This document shows positions 34,730 through 44,788 of a stretch of DNA of 64,000 bases, one piece after another. Positions within the stretch are counted from its first letter, which is position 1; each line of letters opens with the position of its first letter. The DNA is from Anthoceros angustus (Eukaryota; Streptophyta; Anthocerotopsida; Anthocerotales; Anthocerotaceae). The notes beneath the pieces are model-generated. The model did no database searches. It worked only from the letters and a program-made list of their open reading frames with translations, and was not told the origin of the DNA. Both the position numbers and the translations under genes were made by a program. Location of the stretch: NCBI GenBank assembly GCA_010909165.1, contig VJWM01000019.1:310001-374000 (forward strand). Direction: 5' to 3'.

Positions 34730-35398
34730 ACACTCGCACACATACAGAGGCACATACTCTCCTCCTCTTCCTCTCTTCCCTTGCCTTCCCTTCCCTGCCT
34801 CCTCTTCCCTTCCCTCCCTTTCCCCTCCGCCTGCCTTTCCCTTCCCGGTCCGCACGACGCTCGCGCTGCCGGAGGGAGAGAGGGCGCCGGATTGCGTCCC
34901 CGCGTGCCCGCTGGGGCCGGCCTCGAGCAATTGCGGAACCGGAAGCAGGCGAGCCATTGGCGAGCGCAAGCGTGGGCCGCACGCGGAAGCGGGAAGAAGC
35001 AGAAGCAGAAGCGGGAAGCGGGAAGCGGGAAGAAGAGGAGGTGAGGTAGCTGGCGTCCATGATCGCTGCCGGGGCGGGGACCGCGCTGCCATGGTGCTGG
35101 CCGGGCTGCGGGCCGGGGCGGTGGATGACCGCCGCGCCATCGCTGCCGCCACAGCGCACGCAGCACCGGCACCAGCGGCAGCGGCAGCGGGAGGCGCAGA
35201 CGGCGCTGCCGTTCCGTGCCGGATTCCTTGCAATTTGCGCCGCCGAGGTACGCCGATTGCCGCGCCCGAGCTCCGCCCCCTCTGCAATTGCCCGCAGGGG
35301 GAACAGCTGCCGATTACGCATTCCTTCCCTGCCTTTTTCCTGGCCCGTCTTTTGCGCTCTAGGTAAATTTGTTTCTTTGCTCTTGCGCTGGCTGTGCA

Positions 35399-35590
35399 GA
35401 GTGTTTGGAGTAGAGCGGGGAGTGGAGTGGAGTGAGTGCAGGGGAGAGGAGAGGAAAGGAGTGGAGTAAAGAGGAGTGGAGTGGAGTGGAGTAGAGCGGA
35501 GCGGAGCGGCGAGGAGAGGAGAGGAGAGAGGAGGAGAGAGGAGAGGAGAGGAGAGGAGAGGAGGAGAGAGGAGGAGGGGAGGGGAGTGGT
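35399..35590 (+). repeat. Purine-rich GA tract (ggagt and aggag repeats)
   Basis: Nearly 190 bases of purine-dominated sequence made of gtgga and gagga units on the + strand. It ends about 415 bases before the start of the 908-aa gene and could lie in its promoter or 5' UTR. Confidence 0.8.
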
Positions 35591-36004
35591 TTAGAATTGG
35601 AGAAGGAGGCGCGGGATCGCTTCCCGGAGCCTTGTTCATGGCCGCCGCCTTTCGGACGCGGGAATTGGTGTCTTGGAATCGGAGGGGAGGAATTGCGGGA
35701 GGCGGCACCGTCTTAGATCCCTGGCCTGCGGTCTGCGCTAATTCCAGCTCCGGCCGGCTTGCGGAGGTTGCTGCCTTTTCAGTGGGGAAGGGAGCATTGC
35801 CTGTTCCGGCTGTGGGACCTCCACGAGCCTGCCGCGTTGCTGTGCTATGCTGGCCGTGGATGTTAGGTTACCGCATCCGGCCGGGCTCACGGGATGCGGC
35901 TCTGCTGCGCTTTCCTCATCCAGCTCTGGAGTAGGTAGAGGATTAGATTAGATTAGCAGTTGGCTTCGGAATTTGGTAAGTCTGCCCCGGGGACGGGGTG
36001 TAAG

Positions 36005-39000
36005 ATGGATTATGTGGAGATGCAGCAGCCGCTTCGGAAGCCGGTGCTGGATACGCTCTTGTCTTCCGAGGCCCTGTCCAGAGGAGTGCCGTATACCGGT
36101 GTGAATGGAGGTTTCAGAGCCATGAACATTCCCATGTTCCCTCACGCCAAGCCTGCGTCCGTGCCTCTCGGGTCGCCTCACCCTGGTATGCAATCTCTCC
36201 TTCTCTCTCTCCCGCGCCTCTTTGCTGGTGTGACGCAACTCTTTTTTTGGCTTCGCAGCCCGCTCACTTGTCCGTGCTTGTGGTGCAGGAACCAGCACTG
36301 CTGGCGGTGCTTTGCCTGAGATTGCAAGAAGGGCCGCGTTGCAGGCGTATTTGCCTCCGCAGCCGCTCAACGGCGCTCACTTCCACCAAGTCGTCAAGGC
36401 TTCCCCTGCCGCTATCAACGTGCCTCAATTGGCCAAGCCCGGAGATCTGGCCGCACCCCTGCCTGTGGATGCTGCACCTGACAAGGGGAAGAAGACGAGA
36501 GACGGTGGAGGCAGGGGCAGTAGGGGGGGTGGTGGGAGCAGGAAGAGGAGCAGAACAGCTCAGCCAGCGGTGGACGAAAAATTGCCCGCAGGCTTGGTGG
36601 ACTGTATCACACCACCAGCAAGAGCAGGCGGTGGAGGCCGCCAGCGTGCCAACAGCGGTGGTGAGTGTTCTTTGTCCGTGCCTTTCCCTTGTCTGTCTGC
36701 CTCTTGTGCTCTTAAGGTTGACTTACATCGTGTGAGCATCCTCCTTGTAATCAAGCAGACAGAGTAGACAAGGGGTCTGCCAGAAAGCTGAGCGGCCAAG
36801 CGTCCCGACGTGGTGAGAAGCGGGCATCTCAACTTGCCGCAACCACTGCAGCTGACGCCCTGCCTAACATCAGTGCTGTAAATTGCGGCACAAATGCACC
36901 TCGGTCGGGTGCCTTCGGTATAACCCTCATCCTCATCCACATGTGCACACCATGTGACAGACATATGTTCTTAAGTGGAGACCTCTGATTTCGGTTCCTT
37001 TTTTCCAGATATATATGGACTCAAGACTAAGCCAGTTGATATCTCCCACTATATTGCGGACATACCTCTGGCTGAGCTGATTGCCCGGAGCTCACAGCCA
37101 AACGTGAGCTCTTCAGCAGTCTCTGGTGGGATGACGAAGAGAAGTGATAGCGAGCTCCATCTGGACCAGCACATCAGCAGCATTTTGGCCTTTCTCCCAC
37201 CTTTCCACAGGCAATCAGCAACTGTTGTCGGAAGATCATCACTGGAGGCAACCGCGTCAAAGCCAGGGGACTCATCAATCACGGCCACCAAACCGACTGG
37301 GAAAATTCGGCCGCAAAGGATGTTGTTCGACCTTGAATCACCTGTACAAGCAGATGAAAACGACCCTATTGGGCGAAGTGTAGATGCAAGCTCAGAACGA
37401 GATACTCAGGGTGGTCAGGATATGGCTCCTGCGTCTGAGGTACACCTTATCCGCTTTGCGTTCTGTTTTGTGGTTTTGCAGAACTGTTTTCTTTTTCTCT
37501 TTTCGGTGTGAAGTGGCAGCATGTGCCAAGCCAGACAAACATGATGAACTTATCCTTGGTTTTTTTGTTTCAGGTTAGCACCGATCTTTCTTCACAGAAG
37601 GCACCAGCACGGTCGGGCCTGGGCTTTGACATCAGTCACCTGCGCCTGTCATCCGTTGAGGAGTTTCAGGCGAGACTGAAGCTTTCTCCCGCTCAGTCTC
37701 TAGAGTCTCTTACGACTCAGGTTTTATGCGATAGAGAGGGTGGACTGCCTGCTATTTCGACTTTTGCCTCAAGTTACAGTAGGATTTCCCTCCAGCCTTT
37801 TTCACTGCCCCCTATGGGCTCCTTCAAATCAGAAGCAGATATCGAGAAATCTCCTCAGAAGCTGGGGAAGATTGGTCACCGTCCATGGATCCGGTGTGAT
37901 CCTGCAGGAAGTGATTGTTGGCTGCAGAGTGGATTGTGTGCATCTGGTCATCTGGACTTGCAGGAACTTGGGATAGGTGATTCATTAGATAAGGATCCAG
38001 GGTCTAAGGGAAGAGCAACCCCGCCTGTTCTGGATAGCACGCAGGGCCATTCAGCAGATGATGAGACTTCCATGGCCCATGCTTTTGGGGGGCCGCAGGG
38101 AGTTGGTAGGCTTGCTGACAGTGCTTCTCCCATGGAAGTAGAAGCAAGGCCAAGCCTTGCAGCTTCGCCTACTGAGGGTGAAAAGGTCCTTGCTGGTCCG
38201 ATGGGGGCTGAAATAGCGACCAACGGTCATATTGACAGATTAATAACTGATGGTGACAGTAAATTGCTGTCAAGTACTCCCTCAGGAGTATCAGACTGTG
38301 TAGCAGGAGCGAACCTACGGAACAAGCCGCAAGATGTGGATGTCAGTGTGGCAGAGCACAAACTAGGAGCGGAGCAAGCTGCTGTTGCTGATTCCCCCTT
38401 GGTAGATGCAGAGCTAAATCTCAAAGCTCAAGCCGAGCCAGAGGAAGGTATGCATCTGGCACGGGTTTTGGAGTTTGCATTTGCTCTTGAAACGATCGAT
38501 ACTTGTTACTGATTGCTGTTTCTCGTTGCTGCAGCACCTTGGTCTCCTTCAGCTGTCGAAGCAGCTTGGGCCCTAGTGCAAATGTCGGCATCAACTGAGC
38601 CTTACGAAATTCCAGCTTCTGTATCAAATAAGCGGCGAGTATTTGAACCGTACCCTGGAGCCCCAACTCAGAGGGCTGCAAAAAGTATGAAGATTGGTAA
38701 CTTGGGAGGAGGGATTGCTGGGGCCTCTGCCCTCAGTCAAGGTGAAGGCAGGGACAGTTTGGACGGTGGCAACGTGCCTCCCAACAAAGCTCTTGTGAGT
38801 GAGAAGAGAAAAAGCTTGAGCCAAGTGAACGAGGCATCTCCAAGTGTGGGAAAATCAGTACCTTCTCGAGGAAATGCATGTGGGTTGCGAGGGTCTGTGG
38901 GTTCTGCCGGTCGTGTGAATGGCTGGGCTAAGCCAGACAAGAGTGGTAGTACCGTCAACAAAGAAAGTGGCAGGGCTCTGGGTTCATCAAGAGCTGTGAA

Positions 39001-39244
39001 GGGAGCTCCGAGGAGTGCCTTGTGCTCCTCACAGCAGAAAGGTGCAGCAGCTGCCAAGGCCCCAGGTGCTGGACAAAGAGTTGGAAGCTCCAAGAGCAGT
39101 CGAACTCCCCTGTCGGCAACGTCTCCACATTCATTAGCCGCTGTTAGTGGGGCTCAACCCAACCCTGTAAAGTCCAACAGGCAGAGTGTGCCGTTCTCTT
39201 CAGAGGGAAAGCCGAAGACCAAGGGTAGAGCAACTAAAGACTAA
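36005..39244 (+). CDS. Unknown 908-aa low-complexity, probably nuclear protein
   Basis: Six exons (36005-36185, 36289-36660, 36759-36917, 37009-37439, 37574-38447, 38535-39244) have matching phases and canonical GT-AG sites, giving 908 aa without a break. I do not recognise the family. The N-terminus (MDYVEMQQPLRKPVLDTLLS, then ALPEIARRAALQAYLPPQPL) looks structured. A basic Gly-rich stretch (KGKKTRDGGGRGSRGGGGSRKRSR, about residues 118-142) could be a nuclear localisation signal. The segment DIYGLKTKPVDISHYIADIPLAELI (about residues 240-265) looks like a short conserved motif. The rest is Ser/Ala/Pro/Gly-rich and probably disordered. A basic Ser-rich C-terminus ends KPKTKGRATKD. The intact exon structure argues for a real gene. 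The ATG at 36005 is the first in this exon; a 5' non-coding exon in the purine-rich DNA upstream is possible. Confidence 0.72.
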
Positions 39245-39649
39245 GTAGAGCTGCACGTCCTTGGCAGCGATGTAGTGTGTATTCTTTTCTCAGCTCTTTG
39301 CCCGTTGTAGACTTTGGCAAAGGTATTCTGAGTTACAGCAGGCGGAACGCTCACCCCAAACCAGCTTGACTGCATTTTATGTATTTCCAGGTTTTTAGTG
39401 AGACGAGAGCAGTCTGGTGCAGATCCCTCGTGGCGGAACAACCCATAATTTTAGTGAATGATCGGGTATTTACAACCCATAATTTTGAGGGCGATTTGAA
39501 GGCCTTGAGTTAGTCATAAGAAATACTCGACTTATGGGCATTTCTTTACGAACTTATCTTATAGGAATTGGGCTTCCACACAAACCATTCTCATCGTTTA
39601 TCAAAGAGACTGGCGTTCTTGCTATATCTATTTGTGTACCCAATTCAAC

Positions 39650-39985
39650 CCTGACCTTGTATTCTGAAAACCTAGAATATGAGTATAGATTAATATATTA
39701 AGATAACAAAAAAATGATAGGTACCAAAGAAATCCAATCCTGACCTTGCGTTTTGAGAACCAAGAACATGAGTATAAATTAATATATCAAGGTAACAAAA
39801 AAAATGATTTAGAACCAAGAACATGAGTATAAATCAATATATCAAGGTAACAAAAAAATGATAGGCACCAAAAAAATCCTCGAGGATGTTTGTGTGTGTC
39901 CCAAATTGGGCCCTAACCTGAAGAACATGAATACAAATTGCCATATCTAGGTAACAGAAAAATGAAGAAAAATGATAGGCACTAA
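39650..39985 (+). repeat. Imperfect tandem repeat, about four units of 70-100 bp
   Basis: Units share the core agaacatgagtataaattaatatatcaaggtaacaaaaaaatgataggcaccaaa, beginning around 39653, 39742, 39812 and 39915. They are diverged, and the third lacks the ctgaccttg lead. Confidence 0.7.
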
Positions 39986-40216
39986 AGAAAAGTCAGTACC
40001 ACTGAATCACTCGTGCTAACGTACTATCTCCGCTGTTTATAGGATTGTAAATGGAACGGGATAAAACACTATGAAGCAACCCCCGGCAAGCAATGTAGCC
40101 ACCTGGGGCTTGGGTAATATTATTCCCGTTGATATCCTTTCATATCCCACCTTGGATGGATATTAGTAGGAATAATATCATCGCATAGCAAAGCAACTTG
40201 GTTTCACCAAAGGGTT

Positions 40217-40282
40217 TCGCCAAAGATATATCGTTGCATCGCCAAAGATATATCGTTGCATCGCCAAAGATATACCTTTGCA
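40217..40282 (+). repeat. 22-bp tandem repeat, three units
   Basis: tcgccaaagatatatcgttgca occurs at 40217 and 40239, with a variant (tatacctttgca) at 40261. Confidence 0.9.
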
Positions 40283-41423
40283 TCACATTTTAGATCGCTA
40301 AAAACATACCTTTAAATACATACCTTTTTATTTAAAGGTGGGATGTGGAGACATATCGGTAGGATAAACGCATCTGGAGGCACGATACTACATTGTTACA
40401 CCGCTCTTACGACGGGCTACATTATAACAAATATAGAACAATAACTACCTAATCAAACAATACAGCAAGAATGTTAAAATGTTGAATCAAGCATGTCATA
40501 GGTCGTTGGATAGAGATTGGGCCGTGGAACTGGTCACAATTTGCGGAATTTTAAAAACTAAAAATTCAATCTAAGTCTTTTTATTAAGTTTTCATCTAAC
40601 CCAATGGCCGTCGTCATGGGGTTATCCCATAAATCTTTGCAACTACTTGTGTCTGTCTGGTTCAGCCATCCCAAGGCCAGTGTGGGTAACGCCACTTTCC
40701 ACTCGCCTACAAACTTTCTAGGCGTCTGACATCCTGATCCTCATGATGTACATCGTCTGGTGAGCTTGGCAGGTCACTGCTTCTTGCAGGGGAGCTGCTT
40801 CTCCTTTAGTCTTCTACGGATCTCGCTACTGTCCAGACTTCAGAATCATGCACCCCGGGAGACTGGTGGTGTTCTGTACTTCTGACGGATCTGGCTTTTC
40901 GACACCATATCGCCGCCTCCTAGTCTAGCCCAACTGCCGAATCCGTGCACTACGAACTTGTGGCCCAAATAAAATACGATAGTGATGTGCCAGTTAAGTA
41001 CATGCAAATTTTTCTTCCATGTTTGAACATTTGCTACACCTCAAAAGTCTTCTAGGAAAAACCTGTGGTGGAAGAACACCCATTACCCTACACCTCAGTG
41101 CTTGCACTTCAAGAACTCCAGCTTGTCATCCATGGTGAACCTGTGCAGCACTGTTCAGTTACCACTGTGACGTGGCCACATGATGTGATACCCACCCTAC
41201 AATAAACCAAGCCGCTATTGCTAGCTTCAGCACTCATTTCCCGCGAGGCAAAGCGCGTCTGATGGTGTTCCTTTTTGCGTTCCTGCTCCAATTAGCAAGA
41301 CAAGGTCTCAGCAAGTTAACATTGCAGATGCTCACTCCTTCAGCGGGGAGTGGTAGGTAGCCTCACCCTTTACATGTCAGTAGGCCTCAGGCAGTGAGGA
41401 TGCTTTGAACGGATGTCATCAAC

Positions 41424-41887
41424 TCATGCCACAGAGATGGGTTGAGTTACTGTTTCCGTCGGAACCGAATCTAGGAACTCCACTTCAAAGTCCTCCTGCC
41501 ACACCAACAAATTGGAAGGTGTATAATACATTCAGTTCAAAAGCCTAGGGTTTAAACAAAGTTCAAAAGCCTAGATGACATGCTGAAGGAGACGAACACC
41601 AAACAGTTCCAGCCAACCTACCGGACTGTAAATAACAGTGATGTAAAGCGAACAGCTTGGACACCGAGCTATCTCCTCACCGGCACTCAATTCTGCCTGC
41701 AAACACGAAATTGAAGCTCATCGACGTGGGAGCAAACGAGCAGCCATAGCTCAAATTAGGGTTACGGTAGGAACTAGGAGATTACCTTCGTGATCTGAAA
41801 GAGGTCGCCGCAGGGGCAGGGGTACGTGAAGGCTTTGAGATCCTCCCGCCACTCCATGTCCTCGATCTCCACCTCGTCGTACGACAT
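41424..41887 (-). CDS. DPH3: Diphthamide biosynthesis protein DPH3 (CSL zinc finger)
   Basis: Three exons (41887-41786, 41696-41622, 41495-41424) give 82 aa, normal for the family. The start [13 protein letters not shown] is characteristic. Zinc ligands are in [11 protein letters not shown] and [13 protein letters not shown] (C-x-C and C-x2-C). DPH3 donates electrons to the Fe-S enzyme DPH1/DPH2 in diphthamide formation on eEF2 and also acts with Elongator in tRNA wobble-uridine modification. The acidic tail [12 protein letters not shown] is usual. It diverges from the IWR1-type gene over 186 bases. Confidence 0.93.
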
Positions 41888-42073
41888 GGCTGCAGGAATG
41901 AGAACCGCTGTTCTCGACTCCAAACGTTAGTGTAAAGGCCAATCAACTTCAAGAAGACGAAAGGAGAGTTCCTGCTAGTATAGTCACTCTTGAACCATAT
42001 ATATAGACTATATCTTGCTAGGGTTTCGATTTGGCAAGTACCGACGGGTTGAGCAGCTGAGCGTGTAGCGCGA
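41888..42073. promoter_or_regulatory. Divergent promoter between DPH3 and the IWR1-type gene
   Basis: The two start codons face away from each other across 186 bases, so transcription of both must start in this spacer or inside the 5' ends. It holds an AT-rich accatatatatagactatat stretch (about 41995-42015) that could act as a TATA-like element. No start site was mapped. Confidence 0.55.
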
Positions 42074-43198
42074 ATGGCGTTCCATGGAGGAGGTGCAAGG
42101 GCGGTTGCAGCAGAAGGCGACAGGAATGGCCAGCACGACTTGGGAGGCTGCGATCCGCAGAACGATCCTGTGGTCGTTCATAAACCTTTAAAACCTGTAG
42201 TAATACGTGTCAAGAGGCAGCGGGAGGTGGCTCCCATTGAGGCTCTGTGGCTGGAGGTTCATGATAGGCCGCTCAAGAGGAGGTCGGGCTTAAAGAGGTT
42301 GAGTCTGGCAGAATCTGAAGCTGATGCGGGTGAAGAGAGGGGAACAAAACATCTGTTCTCCCTACTCGAGACTGTGACCTCGTCTGCCCTGAGGGATGCA
42401 GGTTTGTTGGAATCGCTCGAGGAGCTGAAGGTAGAGAAAAGGAACAGGCGGAAGGAGCAGCGTAAGCCGAACATCCGTCCTCGGTCACCTACTGGAGGAC
42501 GGAAAGCACAGCATGATGCACTGGCCAAGGCGGCCAGGTTCCAGCAGGTCTGGCACAGCAGACGAGGGGTTGCCCAGGGGGAAGAGGAGGAGGATGCGGC
42601 CGCGGAGCTTTTCCAGCTGTATGATGTTGTCCGGGTCGACGTGGAAGCAAAAGCAGCTGCCAAGGCCGTCAAACGCGAGAAAGCCAAGCAAGCAGCTGAA
42701 GGAGATTCGTGGTTGCGTAATTATCTACCGCTGTTACGGGAACACTTGCCAGCTGCGCTTTCCGAGGTGGACTCTACTAATGCTGCAGCACAAACCAAGT
42801 CAGCAGTGCAGGATGTAGGGCAGGCCGATGATGGAAGTGAGGCCGACGATTTTGTTTATGATGTTTACATTATGGAGGATGACGCAGACGAGGAAGACGA
42901 CTATGCTGCCTACCCCACTGTGGAAGTTCAGGAGGAGGAGTTCTTTGTCTTCGATTCGGTCCATTCCGACCATGACAGTGAGGACTCGAATGCTGAAGAC
43001 AACCCTAAGAATGACTATCCTGAAGAGGAGGAGGATCCTTGTGACCGCAGCAGCAACAGTGAGGACGGTTCTGACGATCGGTGGAAAGGATCTGAAGAGG
43101 AATATGACACTGTTGCATACGACGAAGAGGAAGACATGAGGTACGGAAGTCAAGCATATGGTGACACAGAGGAAGTGAGGTGGGCACGTCGAAGATGA
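42074..43198 (+). CDS. IWR1-type RNA polymerase II nuclear import factor (RDM4/DMS4-like)
   Basis: A single exon encodes 374 aa. The N-terminus has PVVIRVKRQREVAPIEALWLEV, as in SLC7A6OS/IWR1 proteins. The IWR1 core near residues 255-320 reads DDFVYDVYIMED, then a Y/F-rich acidic stretch ending DSNAEDNPKNDYPEEEED. Yeast Iwr1 escorts assembled Pol II to the nucleus; the Arabidopsis homologue RDM4/DMS4 is needed for RNA-directed DNA methylation and development. The rest is highly charged. ATG 42074 begins the long frame and gives the expected N-terminal spacing. Confidence 0.88.
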   Translation: MAFHGGGARAVAAEGDRNGQHDLGGCDPQNDPVVVHKPLKPVVIRVKRQREVAPIEALWLEVHDRPLKRRSGLKRLSLAESEADAGEERGTKHLFSLLETVTSSALRDAGLLESLEELKVEKRNRRKEQRKPNIRPRSPTGGRKAQHDALAKAARFQQVWHSRRGVAQGEEEEDAAAELFQLYDVVRVDVEAKAAAKAVKREKAKQAAEGDSWLRNYLPLLREHLPAALSEVDSTNAAAQTKSAVQDVGQADDGSEADDFVYDVYIMEDDADEEDDYAAYPTVEVQEEEFFVFDSVHSDHDSEDSNAEDNPKNDYPEEEEDPCDRSSNSEDGSDDRWKGSEEEYDTVAYDEEEDMRYGSQAYGDTEEVRWARRR

Positions 43199-43488
43199 GC
43201 CTCACTACATTCAACCATTATAATTCCATTACAGTCACCTGGTCAGCTCAGCGAGCTAGCTTCCATCCTTTGGAAAAAAATCCAGCGTTGTCTCCGCCCT
43301 GCTTGTTCCAGTGGCGAGTGAATTATTTGCGATTCAAACTGGGCCTTACTGCCTGGACCAGAAACAAACATCATTTGTGTAGTATCCTGGGTCCTGCCTT
43401 CCCGGCTGGACTCAAATTGTCGGAACAAAATTGCCAACACCTCTGCATCACTTGAAGAAGAGCTGCTCAGCGGTGTCGGGGAATAATG

Positions 43489-44561
43489 TCAAAAACAGCC
43501 AGGCCGCTGCAGAACACGACAGGAGTGAGAGTCACCAAACTTGCACAGCACTAAGAATGCTCCAACGTCAAGGGCCAGGGCATTGCACTCACCAATAAGA
43601 ACTGATCCGAGGACAATGGAAATCTGCTGCTGGACGCTCACCAGCCCGGCCTTGCCTGCATCCTTCAGTTCCTTGGGACCCTCCTTGGGGAAAGTGCCTG
43701 TTCCAAGTGCTGCCATGAGAACCTGCACCACGCTTCTCACAAGCAGAGCGGGAGAGAAAGCACAAATACCTGGAGGTACTGATGCCAGACCGCTGGAGAG
43801 GTAGGCCACATTTTGAAAACCCGCGTCATCCAGAATGTTTGCAGCTGTGTTGGACCTACAGATGCATTTAGTTTAATAAAGCTCACACCCTGACACAAAG
43901 TTTCCAAGTTTGCACACCATAGTGCAGCATACCTTAGACCTTCCTGGCACACCAGGAGCAACTTGCTGTCCTTGGAGAACTGCTTCTCCAAAGTGGGAAC
44001 GAAGTCGGCGTTCACCTTGGTGAACGCAATCCCATACAAGGCACCGGCAAATCCATTGTGCATGATCCGCTGGGCTTGTGTCGCTGCACCACACTTTCGT
44101 CAAGACATTGCTCTTCCAGTCCAGGCCAACAGATTTTTCATTCCCACCCAAATCCTACCAAGGTCCGAGTCATTGTTCTCGATGAAGTACGGGACGTGCA
44201 CGCTGGGCACGACGTGAGCCCTCTGGTACTGCGACGAGTCTCTGACGTCCACCAAAGTGTAGCCATCGTCCACCAGCTGCTTGGCCTCCTCCGGAAGAAC
44301 GAACTTCACCTCCGCCCTTGCTCCAGGCAGTGCTGCAACTCTCCGTAGGCGAGCGACAGGCCTAGCGCTACGCACGCTCCAGCACCTGCATCACCCGTTG
44401 CTGCCCCATGAATCGCATTACTCCCACACCCAGCTGCCACACCGACAGCAGCAAGCGGCAACCGGAAACAGCAGGGAGCGATGGAAGCACTTCTGTGTGT
44501 ACCCAGCAGAGCTCTGAGGCAACGGGCTCCAGGCCAGCGAGGAAGGCGACGCCATAGCCAT
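43489..44561 (-). CDS. Plastid rhodanese-like protein (STR14-type)
   Basis: Six exons (44561-44443, 44385-44159, 44083-43933, 43855-43770, 43697-43593, 43559-43489) join in phase to 252 aa. A Ser/Ala/Cys-rich transit-like N-terminus (MAMASPSSLAWSPLPQSSAG) precedes a rhodanese fold. The visible parts are AKQLVDDGYTLVDVRDSSQY, HNGFAGALYGIAFTKVN, SKLLLVCQEGLRSNTAANIL (active-site loop with Cys) and GFQNVAYLSSGLAS. A C-terminal hydrophobic helix ISIVLGSVLIAFLVL probably spans a thylakoid membrane. Length and layout fit the Arabidopsis rhodanese-like 14 group, named from memory of the family. Intron 1 is 57 bases with a weak gtgtgg donor, so the exon 1/2 junction is the least certain part. It diverges from NSN1 copy A. 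Confidence 0.8.
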
Positions 44562-44788
44562 CGCCGCCGAGCTGTCGCGCAGCAACGCAGATTCTGGTGC
44601 TCGCACTCGCAGCTGGTCCTGCTACTGGCGGTTTGGATCAGGGGGCCATTTCGGGCAAGTACAGAGAAGATACAGGCCCGCGATTAGCGGGGCTTATATG
44701 AGTTAATTTTTGCACCGAGGGTTGGTTTACATTTCCACCAGGGTTAGAGCGACGGCGCCTCGTGCTCGATGAACGAGTCGTGTGATTC

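Larger units (their letters stand above)
31545..36004. other. Gene-poor, repeat-rich interval
   Basis: No gene was recognised. It contains the duplicated AIP2 3' flank (to about 31.9 kb), a tRNA-Leu-derived SINE, an AT-rich block at 33.15-33.65 kb and many GC-rich microsatellites between 33.8 and 35.6 kb. Long reverse-strand frames at 34.3-35.7 kb are simple-sequence artefacts. The right end is probably the promoter or 5' UTR of the 908-aa gene. Confidence 0.5.
39245..41423. other. Intergenic interval with AT-rich repeats
   Basis: No gene was recognised. It contains the repeat arrays at 39.65-39.99 kb and 40.22-40.28 kb. The segment at 40.6-41.4 kb has no conserved frame. Confidence 0.5.

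Noticed and set aside
34333-35708. Long reverse-strand frames (up to 342 codons) rich in Gly-Met, Arg, Ser and Pro
   Set aside because: They are translations of microsatellites and purine/pyrimidine tracts; several overlapping frames are open at once and no domain is visible.
39650-40282. CRISPR-like array
   Set aside because: Units are contiguous or irregular with no unique spacers, and the window is a eukaryotic nuclear genome.
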